Shown in pieces: positions 26,460-34,562 of a DNA stretch of 64,000 nucleotides; within the stretch, counting starts at the first letter, position 1, and every line of letters begins with the position of its first letter. The notes beneath the pieces are model-generated. The model was not told the origin of the DNA and did not search any database. It saw only the letters and a list, made by a program, of their open reading frames with translations. The translations under genes were made by a program, and so were the position numbers. The stretch is from Nocardia vaccinii NBRC 15922 (lineage in GTDB: Bacteria > Actinomycetota > Actinomycetes > Mycobacteriales > Mycobacteriaceae), in NCBI RefSeq assembly GCF_001613305.1, contig NZ_BDCC01000073.1, positions 1 to 64,000 on the forward strand, in the 5' to 3' direction.

Positions 26460-27647
26460 ATGACTGTGCAAGCGCTGGCCGGGATCAAGGTGCTCGATGT
26501 GGCCACCCTGTTCGCCGGGCCGATGGCCGCGACCCTGCTGGGCGACCACGGTGCGGAGGTGATCAAGGTCGAGCATCCGCGCGGCGATCCGTCCCGCACC
26601 CACGGGGCCAGTAAGGACGGGGTCGGGCTGTGGTGGAAGATGTTGGGGCGCAACAAGAAATCGCTCACCCTCTATCTGGGCTCGGCCGAGGGACAGCGCC
26701 TGTTCCGCGAGCTGGCCGCCGATGCGGACGTCATCGTCGAGAACTTCCGGCCGGGCACGCTCGAACGGTGGGGCCTCGGCTATGACGCACTGGCCGAACA
26801 TAATCCGGGACTGGTGCTCGCCCGGGTCACCGGATTCGGCCAATCCGGACCGTATTCCGCGCGGCCCGGTTTCGGCACGCTCGCCGAGGCGATGAGCGGA
26901 TTCGCCGCGCTCACCGGTGAACCCGACGGCCCGCCCACCCTGCCGCCGTTCGGCCTCGCCGACGGCGTCGCGGCGCTGACCACCGCGTTCGGCATCATGA
27001 CCGCCCTGCACGCCCGCCGGGCCACCGGCCGCGGCCAGATCCTGGACATGGCGATCATCGAACCGCTGCTGACCGTGCTGGGCCCGCAGATCACCGCATA
27101 CGACCAGCTCGGCGTGTTGCAGCCGCGCACCGGCAACCGATCCACCAACAACGCGCCCCGCAACACCTACCAGTGCAACGACGGCAGCTGGGTCGCGGTG
27201 TCCACCAGCGCGCAGTCCATCGCCGAACGCGTGATGCGCCTGGTCGGCCGCCCGGAACTGATCGAGGAGCCCTGGTTCGCGGCCGGCCGCACCCGCGCCG
27301 AACACTCCGACGAACTGGACGGGGCCGTCGGTTCGTGGATCGCCGCGCGCGGGCGGGACGAAGTGGTCGCCGCCTTCGAACAGGCACAGGCCGCGGTCGC
27401 CCCGATCTACACCGCGGCGGACATCATGGCCGATCCGCAGTATGCCGCGCTCGGCAGTGTGCTGAAGATCGAGGATCCGGAACTGGGTCCGCTGAAAATG
27501 CCCAACATCCCGTTCCGGCTCAGCGACACTCCGGGCGAAATCCGTACCACCGGACCGCGACTCGGCGAGCACACCGCGGAGATCCTGGCCCGCTTCGGCA
27601 TCGAGGAGCACCGGCTGGCCGAACTACGCGAGCAGGGTGTGGCGTGA
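26460..27647 (+). CDS. CaiB/BaiF class III CoA-transferase
   Basis: A 395-residue class III CoA-transferase. Asp168 in FGLADGV corresponds to the aspartate that carries the acyl group in this family; other signatures are LFAGPMAATLLGDHGAEVIKVE at the N-terminus, VENFRPGTLERWGLGY and GFGQSGPY. It would move CoA from a donor such as succinyl-CoA to the pathway acid. It overlaps the next gene by GTGA, where the CitE-like lyase could cleave the CoA ester formed here. Confidence 0.92.
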   Translation: MTVQALAGIKVLDVATLFAGPMAATLLGDHGAEVIKVEHPRGDPSRTHGASKDGVGLWWKMLGRNKKSLTLYLGSAEGQRLFRELAADADVIVENFRPGTLERWGLGYDALAEHNPGLVLARVTGFGQSGPYSARPGFGTLAEAMSGFAALTGEPDGPPTLPPFGLADGVAALTTAFGIMTALHARRATGRGQILDMAIIEPLLTVLGPQITAYDQLGVLQPRTGNRSTNNAPRNTYQCNDGSWVAVSTSAQSIAERVMRLVGRPELIEEPWFAAGRTRAEHSDELDGAVGSWIAARGRDEVVAAFEQAQAAVAPIYTAADIMADPQYAALGSVLKIEDPELGPLKMPNIPFRLSDTPGEIRTTGPRLGEHTAEILARFGIEEHRLAELREQGVA

Positions 27648-28477
27648 TCGGCAAGGCACGCAGCTGGCTGTACGTCCCGGCGCACCGCCCCGAACTGCTC
27701 GCCAAGGCGATGGCCGGTCCGGCCGACGCGGTGGTGTACGACCTCGAGGACGCGGTCGCCGTACCGGACAAGGCCGCCGCCCGCGCGAATGCCATCGCCG
27801 CCGTGTCGCGGATCTGGCCCAAACCGCTGTGGATCCGGATCAATTCACCGCAAACCCCCTGGGGCGAAAGCGATGTCGAGGAACTCGCCGGGCGCGGCGC
27901 CGCCGGAATCCGGGTGCCGAAATGCGACGATCCCGATGCCGCGGCACGTATCGCCGACTGGCTCGCCACTCCCCTGCACCTGCTCGTGGAATCCGCGCTG
28001 GGCGTGGAGAACGCGTTCGGGCTGGCCGCCTGCCATCCGCTGATCGCCTCGGTCTCCCTCGGTGAGGCCGATCTGCTCGCCGATCTGCGGGTACGCGACA
28101 ACACGGCGCTGGACTGGGCGCGCCAGCGGGTGATCACGGCCAACCGCGCGGCCGGACTGCCCAGCCCGCCGCACGCGGTCTGGACCGATGTCGCCGACCT
28201 GCACGGATTGAGCGTCGACAGCGCATCCGCCCGGGACCGCGGCTTCTTCGGCCGATCGGTGGTGCACCCGAGCCAGATCGAACCGGTCAACGCCGTGTTC
28301 ACCCCGAGTCATGCCGAGGTCGACGACGCCCGACGACTCCTGAACTCCTTGCACGGCAAGGATTCCGCCGCCTGGCTCGACGAGCAGGGCCGGTTCGTCG
28401 ACCCGGCCGTCATCGCCCGCAGCCGCTGGGTGCTCGACCTCGCCGAGCATTTCGAAACAGAAGGGACCACATCATGA
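27644..28477 (+). CDS. CitE-like CoA-ester lyase (HpcH/HpaI aldolase family)
   Basis: A 277-residue TIM-barrel lyase. It starts at a GTG that overlaps the preceding stop. Expected active-site residues are present: Arg65 in WIRINS, magnesium ligands Glu116 in LVESALGVENA and Asp143 in GEADLLADL, and DLEDAV at 33-38. Relatives cleave citramalyl-, malyl- or citryl-type CoA thioesters by a retro-Claisen/aldol reaction, or hydrolyse malyl-CoA. Coupled to a CoA-transferase, it suggests a beta-hydroxyacyl-CoA intermediate that is split to acetyl-CoA or a keto acid. Confidence 0.9.
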   Translation: MIGKARSWLYVPAHRPELLAKAMAGPADAVVYDLEDAVAVPDKAAARANAIAAVSRIWPKPLWIRINSPQTPWGESDVEELAGRGAAGIRVPKCDDPDAAARIADWLATPLHLLVESALGVENAFGLAACHPLIASVSLGEADLLADLRVRDNTALDWARQRVITANRAAGLPSPPHAVWTDVADLHGLSVDSASARDRGFFGRSVVHPSQIEPVNAVFTPSHAEVDDARRLLNSLHGKDSAAWLDEQGRFVDPAVIARSRWVLDLAEHFETEGTTS

Positions 28478-29298
28478 CCGACGCCGTAACCGGCGCCCTG
28501 CTCGAGGCCGTCGCGAAAGGCCTACGCACGATCGAACTGGGCCAGCCGCTGTTCACCGGAATGCCGTGCTCGCCCAACCACCCCGGCTTCCGGATGACGC
28601 TGGCGCGCCGGCACGGCGATATGACACGCCCCGACGGCGGTTCGGCGAGCAACGAGGTGATCATCACCGGCGGTCACGTCGGCACCCACATCGACTCGCT
28701 CTCGCATGTGAGCCACAACGGGAAACTGCACGGCGACATCGACGCCGAGGCCGCCCAGCGCGGCGGCAAGTTCAGCGAGCACGGCACCGAGAAGATCCCG
28801 CCCATGATCACCCGCGGCGTCCTGCTGGACGTGGCCGCGGTCAAGGGGGTGGACATCCTCGAGCCCGGTTACGGGGTGACCGAGGCCGATCTGATCGCCG
28901 CGGCCGAGCGTTCCGGAGTGCGGCCCGAAGCCGGTGACGTCGCCCTGGTGCGAACCGGCTGGGCACGCAATTTCGACGATGCCACAACGTATCTGGGCCA
29001 CGACACGGGCGTCCCGGGACTCACCGTGGGTGCCGCGTCATGGCTGGCCGCCCGGGGCGTCGTCGCCACCGGCGCGGACACCACCGCGTACGAACAGATT
29101 CCCGCCGGGGCCGGGCACCGGGAACTGCCTGTGCACCGAGTTCTGTTGGTGGAGAACGGGATCTACATCATGGAACATCTGAACCTGGAGCAGGTCGCCG
29201 CCGAAGGGCCGGCCGAATTCCTGTTCGTGGTGGCCCCGCTGCGCATCGTCGGCGGCACCGGCTCCCCGATCCGGCCGGTCGCGGTGGTAGGCGCGTGA
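28474..29298 (+). CDS. Cyclase-family metal-dependent hydrolase
   Basis: A 274-residue protein of the cyclase/kynurenine formamidase/isatin hydrolase family. The metal motif HxGTHxDxxxH is intact (His68, His72, Asp74, His78 in GGHVGTHIDSLSHV). It overlaps the lyase by ATGA. Members usually hydrolyse amide or lactone bonds, including cyclic ones, which again points to a cyclic amide or lactone in this pathway alongside the hydantoinase-type enzyme of the other arm. Confidence 0.88.
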   Translation: MTDAVTGALLEAVAKGLRTIELGQPLFTGMPCSPNHPGFRMTLARRHGDMTRPDGGSASNEVIITGGHVGTHIDSLSHVSHNGKLHGDIDAEAAQRGGKFSEHGTEKIPPMITRGVLLDVAAVKGVDILEPGYGVTEADLIAAAERSGVRPEAGDVALVRTGWARNFDDATTYLGHDTGVPGLTVGAASWLAARGVVATGADTTAYEQIPAGAGHRELPVHRVLLVENGIYIMEHLNLEQVAAEGPAEFLFVVAPLRIVGGTGSPIRPVAVVGA

Positions 29299-30707
29299 CA
29301 CCCACTCCGGCACAGCGACTCGGCGCACTGGCTGCCCGAGTTCACACCGACGGCCTGTCCGAGGACCTGCGAACCGACCTGGCCGGACGCGTCCTGGATC
29401 TGCTGGGCAACTGCCTGGCCGCACTCGGTGAGAAACCGGCCGAGGTCATCCGCGCGGTGGTCGCCGACTGGGGTGGCCGCCCGGCAGCGACCGCACTCGG
29501 CATCGAGGGCAGGCTGCCCGCCCCCTCGGCCGCTCTGGTCAACGGAACCCTCGCGCACAGCCTGGATTTCGACGACACCCATCTGCCCTCGGTACTGCAC
29601 CCGTCCTCGGCGGTGATTCCGGCCGCGCTCGCGGTGGCCGAGCACACCGGCGCGAGCGGTCCGTCCTTCCTCGATGCCGCGACCGTCGGCATCGAGGTGA
29701 CCTGCCGGCTCGGCATGGCCGGCTACGACGAGGAGAACGCCAATTCGGTGTTCTTCGATCGCGGCCAGCACGCCACCGCGATCTGCGGGGCGGTCGGGGC
29801 CGCGGTCGCCGCGGGCATGCTGCTCGGCCTCGACGCGGAGCAACTGACCTCGGCCATCGGTATCGCCTGCAGTATGGGTTCGGGTGTGATCGAAGCGAAT
29901 CGCACCGGCGGCACCGTCAAACGCGTGCACTGCGGATGGGCCGCGCACGCCGGTGTGGTCGCGGCGCAGATGGCGCGGCACGGGCTCACCGGGCCGCCCA
30001 CGGTGCTGGAGGGACGGTTCGGATTCCTGCGGGCGTTCTGCGGCGACCGGTTCGATATCGACCAGGTCACCCGCGGCCTCGGCGAGCACTGGGAAACTCC
30101 CGGAATCTTCTTCAAACCCTATCCCTGCAACCACTTCACCCACGCGGGTGTGGACGCCGCGCTGCGGCTGCGCCGCGCGGGTATCGATCCGGCCCGCATC
30201 ACCGAGCTGACTCTCGGTGTGCCGGAACCGGTTCTGCGCACCATCGGCGAGCCGATCGAGGAGAAACGGCGGCCGCGTTCGGGTTACCACGGGGCGTTCA
30301 GCGGTCCGTACACCGTCGCCGCGGCTCTGCTCGGCGGCGGCGGACTCGGCGTATTCCACGAGGATTTCACCGACACCGCCGCGCGAGACCCCGCACGACT
30401 GGCGATCGCGGACAAAGTGAACGTCATCGCCGACGCGGAATGCACCCGGATCTTCCCGCGCCAGTTCCCCGCCGTGCTCACCGTCCGCCTGGACGACGGA
30501 ACCACTCGCACGGAACGGATTTCGCAGAATCGGGGCGGCCCGGCGAATCCGCTGTCGGCCGAGGAGCTCACGCTCAAATTCACCTCGAACGCGGCGCGGG
30601 CGGTTGCGGCGAAGACGGCCGAGCGGCTCGCCGAGGCGGTCTGGCGGCTGCCCGCGGGCGGCGCGGTGGGCGATATTCTGCAGAACGTTCCTATCAGCGG
30701 AACATAA
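29295..30707 (+). CDS. MmgE/PrpD family protein (copy 2)
   Basis: A 470-residue second MmgE/PrpD protein, starting at a GTG overlapping the cyclase stop. Family stretches are AHSLDFDDTHLPSVLHPSSAVIPAAL, KRVHCGWAAHAGVVAA, FKPYPCNHFTHAGVDAAL and a long C-terminal domain. The DFDDTH segment is the canonical form; copy 1 has ELDEGNKY at that place, so the two paralogues differ in a conserved active-site region. Enzyme activity could be dehydratase, decarboxylase or epimerase. Confidence 0.88.
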   Translation: MTPTPAQRLGALAARVHTDGLSEDLRTDLAGRVLDLLGNCLAALGEKPAEVIRAVVADWGGRPAATALGIEGRLPAPSAALVNGTLAHSLDFDDTHLPSVLHPSSAVIPAALAVAEHTGASGPSFLDAATVGIEVTCRLGMAGYDEENANSVFFDRGQHATAICGAVGAAVAAGMLLGLDAEQLTSAIGIACSMGSGVIEANRTGGTVKRVHCGWAAHAGVVAAQMARHGLTGPPTVLEGRFGFLRAFCGDRFDIDQVTRGLGEHWETPGIFFKPYPCNHFTHAGVDAALRLRRAGIDPARITELTLGVPEPVLRTIGEPIEEKRRPRSGYHGAFSGPYTVAAALLGGGGLGVFHEDFTDTAARDPARLAIADKVNVIADAECTRIFPRQFPAVLTVRLDDGTTRTERISQNRGGPANPLSAEELTLKFTSNAARAVAAKTAERLAEAVWRLPAGGAVGDILQNVPISGT

Positions 30708-30803
30708 TCGGCGCAATTTCCCGAATTCATCGGTAAGTTACGCGAAAACGCTGTGCCGAAACAATTCATCACGCATAGTTTCAGCACCTTTTATTCAATA
30801 TGT

Positions 30804-30820
30804 TCCGCCAAGCGGAACGG
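30804..30820. promoter_or_regulatory. Palindromic operator before the MFS importer
   Basis: GTTCCGC-CAA-GCGGAAC, a perfect 17-base dyad 20 bases before the transporter ATG and just after the AT-rich TTTTATTCAATATG. It indicates a separate regulated promoter inside the rightward arm. The TTCCG/CGGAA form is compatible with an IclR-type site. Confidence 0.6.
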
Positions 30821-30840
30821 TGGACAATGAGGTAACCACC

Positions 30841-32130
30841 ATGCGTCAACATTTCCGCTGGGCCACGGTCGCGATGATCGTCGTCCTCGTCATCATCAAT
30901 TACATCGACCGCAGTGCGGTTTCGTATGCGGTGAAACCCCTCGAGGCCGAATTCGGCATCGACTCCGCCGATTACGGCGTCATCAGTTCCGCGTTCTCCA
31001 TCGGGTACATGGTGTTCGCATTCCTCGCCGGCCCACTGGTCGACAGATTCGGTCCACGCCGAATTCTGTTGGTGGGCATGGTTTTCTGGTCGGTCGCCAC
31101 CGCGATCACCCCGATCTCCGGTGGTTTCACCGGTCTGCTGCTGATCCGCATCGTGCTCGGTGCGGGCGAGGCGCCCGGATTCCCCGCGGCCACCCGGGTG
31201 ATCAGCCGCTGGCTGCCGAGTGTGGAACGCGGTTTCGCCCTGGCGCTGATCGGCGGCGTCGCGGTGTCGGGGAGCCTGCTGATCGGCGGGCCCATCGTCA
31301 CCCAGCTCATCGCGAGCCTGGGGTGGCGTGGGATGTTCTGGGTGCTGGCCGTGCTCGGCGTGCTCTGGGCTCTGGTCGCGATCGGCCTGCTGTACAACAC
31401 CCCGGCCGCATGCCCGCGGGTCTCCGAGGCCGAACGCACGCACATCGAGTCCGGGCAGCTGGCCGAGGAGACCTCCGAACATCAGGAGAAGGTGAACTGG
31501 CGGCGGATCTTCGCCAATCGCAATCTGTGGATCGTCGGGATCGGCTACTTCGCCTGGGGTTACATCTTCTGGGGGTTCATGTACTGGCTGCCGGAATACC
31601 TGTCCACCTCGTACCATCTGAGCGTCAAGCAGGTCGGCGCGTTCACCGTCGCGCCCTGGGCCGCGGGTGTGGTCGGCGCGCTCATCGGCGGTGTGCTGGT
31701 CGACAAGGTGTACGCCCGCACCGGACGGATCCGCAGCCGGTTCACCATCATGGGTATCGCGCTGCTGCTGGCCGGCGCCGCGCTGATCCCGATCGTGACC
31801 GCGCCCTCGCTCGTGACGGCCGTGGTGTTCATCTCGATCGGTGTCGGCTGCGGCTTCGTCACCGGCGGTATCTGGTGGGTGGCCGCGATCGACGCCGAAC
31901 CGAGTCAGCCCGGCAGCGCCGCCGGATTCGCCGACGCGTGCTTCGCCCTGTCCGGTGTGGTCGCCCCGCTGGTGATGGGCTTCATCGTGCAGAGCACCGG
32001 AACGTTCGCCAGCGGATTCGTGGTCATGGTGGTGCTGGCGCTGCTCGGCGCGGGGCTGATGCTGTTCGGCACCCGGGAACCGGTGCGCGAGCCCGAGGCG
32101 ACCGGAGTAGGGGCCACCACCATCTCGTGA
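30841..32130 (+). CDS. MFS transporter, anion:cation symporter-like
   Basis: A 429-residue MFS permease with 12 helices. The N-terminus NYIDRSAVSYAVKPLEAEFGI and the stretch FGPRRILLVGMVFWSVATAITP are typical of the ACS family, which imports organic anions such as glucarate, tartrate, phthalate or allantoate. The start has GAGG nine bases ahead. As the last gene of the rightward arm it most likely brings in the island's growth substrate, suggesting an acidic compound. Confidence 0.9.
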   Translation: MRQHFRWATVAMIVVLVIINYIDRSAVSYAVKPLEAEFGIDSADYGVISSAFSIGYMVFAFLAGPLVDRFGPRRILLVGMVFWSVATAITPISGGFTGLLLIRIVLGAGEAPGFPAATRVISRWLPSVERGFALALIGGVAVSGSLLIGGPIVTQLIASLGWRGMFWVLAVLGVLWALVAIGLLYNTPAACPRVSEAERTHIESGQLAEETSEHQEKVNWRRIFANRNLWIVGIGYFAWGYIFWGFMYWLPEYLSTSYHLSVKQVGAFTVAPWAAGVVGALIGGVLVDKVYARTGRIRSRFTIMGIALLLAGAALIPIVTAPSLVTAVVFISIGVGCGFVTGGIWWVAAIDAEPSQPGSAAGFADACFALSGVVAPLVMGFIVQSTGTFASGFVVMVVLALLGAGLMLFGTREPVREPEATGVGATTIS

Positions 32131-32153
32131 TCGCGGTCGACTCCGGGTGATAT

Positions 32154-32186
32154 CCCGAAAACCCGGGCAGTGCCCGGGTTTTCGGG
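32154..32186. terminator. Strong bidirectional hairpin terminator
   Basis: Perfect 16-base inverted repeat: CCCGAAAACCCGGGCA and its complement separated by one G, giving a practical 14-pair stem with a CAGTG loop. It lies 23 bases after the MFS stop and 11 bases from the convergent thiolase stop. Confidence 0.88.
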
Positions 32187-32197
32187 TCGAGCGCGAT

Positions 32198-33400
32198 TCA
32201 GCGCGTGGCGATGATCGCCGAACCGTGGCCGAACAGGCCCTGGTTCACCGCGATGCCCGCCCGAGCATTCTCCACCTGACGCCCATCGGCCTGACCGCGC
32301 AACTGCCAGGTGAGCTCGCAGATCTGCGCGATCGCCTGCGCCGGAATCGCCTCACCGAAGCTGGCCAGCCCACCGCTGGGGTTCACCGGCACCCGGCCAC
32401 CCAAAGTCGTTGCACCACTGCGCAACAACTCTTCGGCACCGCCGACCTCGCACAGCCCGATATCCTCGTACCAATCGAGCTCCAGGGCCGTGGACAGGTC
32501 GTAGACCTCCGCGAAGGACAGGTCGGCGGGCCCGAGACCGGCCTCCTCGTACGCGGCGTCCGCGAGCACCGAGCGGAACGCACGCGGCGGCGCGTCGAAG
32601 GCCACGGCCGAATCGGTCGCGAAATCGGGTAGGTCCAGAACGGTTTTCGGGAACGTCGGCGTGACCGTGGACAGGCCGCGGATGCGGACCGGATCACTGA
32701 TGCCACGCCGGCGCGCGTACTCCATCGAGGTCAGCACCAGCGCCGCACCGCCGTCACTGGTCGCGCAGATGTCCAGCAGCCGCAGCGGATCCGAGACGAC
32801 CGCCGAGGCGGCGACATCCTCGGCCGAGACCTCCTTGCGGTAGCGGGCATACGGGTTGTTCAGGCCGTGGCGGGCGTTCTTCACCTTGACCGCGGCGAAA
32901 TCGTCCAGCGTGGCGCCGTGCAACGCCATCCGGCGACGGGCATACAGCGCGAAATAGATCGGGTTGGTGGCCCCGAGCAGGTGGAAGCGCAACCAGTCCG
33001 GATCGTCGCGGCGTTCCCCGCCGACCGGCTGGAAGAAACCCTTCGGCGCGGCGTCCGCGCCTACCACCAACGCCACATCGGTCAGTCCGGCCAGGATCTG
33101 GGCGCGCGCGTTCGCGATGGCCTGCGCACCCGACGCGCAGGCAGCGTAGCTGCTCGAGATCCGCGCGCCCGACCAGCCCAGCGCCTGCGCGAAGGTCGCC
33201 CCGGAGACGAAACCGGGATATCCGTTGCGGATGGTGTCAGCGCCCGCGATATAGCCGACGTCGCGGTGGTCGACTCCGGCGTCCGCCAGTGCCGCACGCG
33301 CCGCGACCAGCCCGTATTCGACAAAATTGCGACCCCATTTACCCCACTGGTGCATACCCGCACCGAGAACGGCGATATCGCGATCATTCGTATCAGGCAT
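32198..33400 (-). CDS. Thiolase-family protein (lipid-transfer/SCP-x type)
   Basis: A 400-residue thiolase-like enzyme of the SCP-x/lipid-transfer group. Catalytic-type elements are the cysteine in SSSYAACASGAQAI, the NPSGGLASFGEAIPA histidine-loop region and GHGSAII near the end. Such proteins pair with a DUF35 partner and cut acyl-CoA side chains, for example the aldolase step in steroid side-chain degradation. It overlaps the DUF35 gene by eight bases (ATGCCTGA). The KstR-like site before the pair supports a role in steroid catabolism, but the substrate is not proven. Confidence 0.88.
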   Translation of the reverse strand: MPDTNDRDIAVLGAGMHQWGKWGRNFVEYGLVAARAALADAGVDHRDVGYIAGADTIRNGYPGFVSGATFAQALGWSGARISSSYAACASGAQAIANARAQILAGLTDVALVVGADAAPKGFFQPVGGERRDDPDWLRFHLLGATNPIYFALYARRRMALHGATLDDFAAVKVKNARHGLNNPYARYRKEVSAEDVAASAVVSDPLRLLDICATSDGGAALVLTSMEYARRRGISDPVRIRGLSTVTPTFPKTVLDLPDFATDSAVAFDAPPRAFRSVLADAAYEEAGLGPADLSFAEVYDLSTALELDWYEDIGLCEVGGAEELLRSGATTLGGRVPVNPSGGLASFGEAIPAQAIAQICELTWQLRGQADGRQVENARAGIAVNQGLFGHGSAIIATR

Positions 33401-33839
33401 CGACGGGCCTCCACATCCACACCGTGTGCTCGGCTTCCTCGTCCTCGTACAGCACGCCGAGGGTCAACTCGACCGGCATGCCGACGGCCAGATCGTCCAC
33501 GGTCAGTCCGCGCACCACCTGCCCGAGGATCACCATCTGCTCGACCTCGAGTTCCACCGCCGCGACGACGTAGGGCTCGAACGGGTCGGGCGAGACGTAC
33601 GGCGCGGGCGGCTTGTACCGCGCATCGGCGTACGACCAGATCCGGCCGCGCGTGGAGAACAGGTATTCGGCCAGCTCGGAGCCGTCCTTCGGACTTGCAC
33701 ACTGCGGATTGCGGCAAGCCAGCGTGTTCCGCGGGAAGTACGGCGTGCCACACACCCCGCACCGACTTCCCACGAGACGCACCACACCGTCGTCCGCAGT
33801 GAACCAATCTGCCACCGCAGGGCGTTGTTCTTTCTGCAC
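33393..33839 (-). CDS. DUF35/OB-fold zinc-ribbon protein, thiolase partner
   Basis: A 148-residue protein with an N-terminal zinc ribbon (CGVCGTPYFP and LACRNPQC) and a C-terminal OB fold (EPYVVAAVELEVEQMVILGQV). DUF35 proteins form complexes with thiolase or aldolase partners. The GTG start is only about eight bases after a good -10 (TATAAC on this strand), so the mRNA may be leaderless. Confidence 0.88.
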   Translation of the reverse strand: MQKEQRPAVADWFTADDGVVRLVGSRCGVCGTPYFPRNTLACRNPQCASPKDGSELAEYLFSTRGRIWSYADARYKPPAPYVSPDPFEPYVVAAVELEVEQMVILGQVVRGLTVDDLAVGMPVELTLGVLYEDEEAEHTVWMWRPVDA

Positions 33840-33847
33840 ACCCCGAC

Positions 33848-33866
33848 GTTATAGGAACACGTTCTA
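33848..33866 (-). promoter_or_regulatory. Promoter with KstR-like operator
   Basis: AGGAACACGTTCTA (33853-33866) matches the published KstR consensus TnnAACnnGTTnnA at all specified positions but one end base. On the minus strand it abuts a -10 like TATAAC (33848-33853). KstR is the TetR repressor of cholesterol catabolism in mycobacteria and relatives. Confidence 0.55.
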
Positions 33867-33929
33867 CTTTGGCGAGCCCCTCCCGCTCCCGCGATCCGCC
33901 GCGGCCCCTGCCGAAGCGCGAGACCCACG

Positions 33930-34475
33930 CTATTGCGGGTTCCGAATGAGGGCGCTCGGCCTCATGGAATCCCACTGAGCCAGGACCGTGCGCACAGTTG
34001 CGACGAGCGGAAGGGGCTGATCCAGCATCGGATGATGGCCTGCCTCGGCCAATTCGACGACCGTCGCACGGCGATCGAACAGCCCGGCTATCTCCGATGC
34101 CCTCTCCCGGCTCACCAACCCGCGCTCACAACGGATGTACAACACCGGTGTCCCCCCGGCATCCGCCGCCGTCATCACCTCGTCGGCCCAGCCCTCGATC
34201 GGGTATCGGGATCGTGTGGCGCTGTCGCCGTGGCCGGACAAGTCCACGGCCACCACACGACGGGTCGTGCCGAGCAGCGGAGCGATGTGATCCCACCAGC
34301 CCGAATGCGCCGACCCGCCATGCACCAGAACCACACCGGCTGTTCCGGCTCGTCCCCAGCAGCGCAGATGAATCGCACGCCCGGCGACCTCGACCTCGCG
34401 ATGTTCCGGCAACTCCGCGAGAGCTCCGGTGAACCATTCCGGAACCGCGACAACCGACTCCGCCGTCACCGCCAT
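33930..34475 (-). CDS. Alpha/beta hydrolase lacking its nucleophile region (probable in-frame deletion)
   Basis: A 181-residue frame with the N-terminal half of an alpha/beta hydrolase (VVLVHGGSAHSGWWDHIAPLL, VVAVDLSGHGDS) that passes directly from WADEVMTAADAGG into TPVLYIRCERGLVS, which is the late strand before the catalytic histidine (EAGHHPMLDQPLPLV). The family's central segment with the GxSxG serine and the cap, about 100 residues, is missing while the frame stays open. Normal length is about 280. It is probably inactive or has another role; it could be a recent deletion. Confidence 0.7.
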   Translation of the reverse strand: MAVTAESVVAVPEWFTGALAELPEHREVEVAGRAIHLRCWGRAGTAGVVLVHGGSAHSGWWDHIAPLLGTTRRVVAVDLSGHGDSATRSRYPIEGWADEVMTAADAGGTPVLYIRCERGLVSRERASEIAGLFDRRATVVELAEAGHHPMLDQPLPLVATVRTVLAQWDSMRPSALIRNPQ

Positions 34476-34562
34476 CGTCTCCTCCGTCGCAGACCTACTC
34501 CACTGACCATATAGCCGGCAGGCTGTGCCGTGATCGCCAGGAGTCGCCGATGCCCGCGGTGA

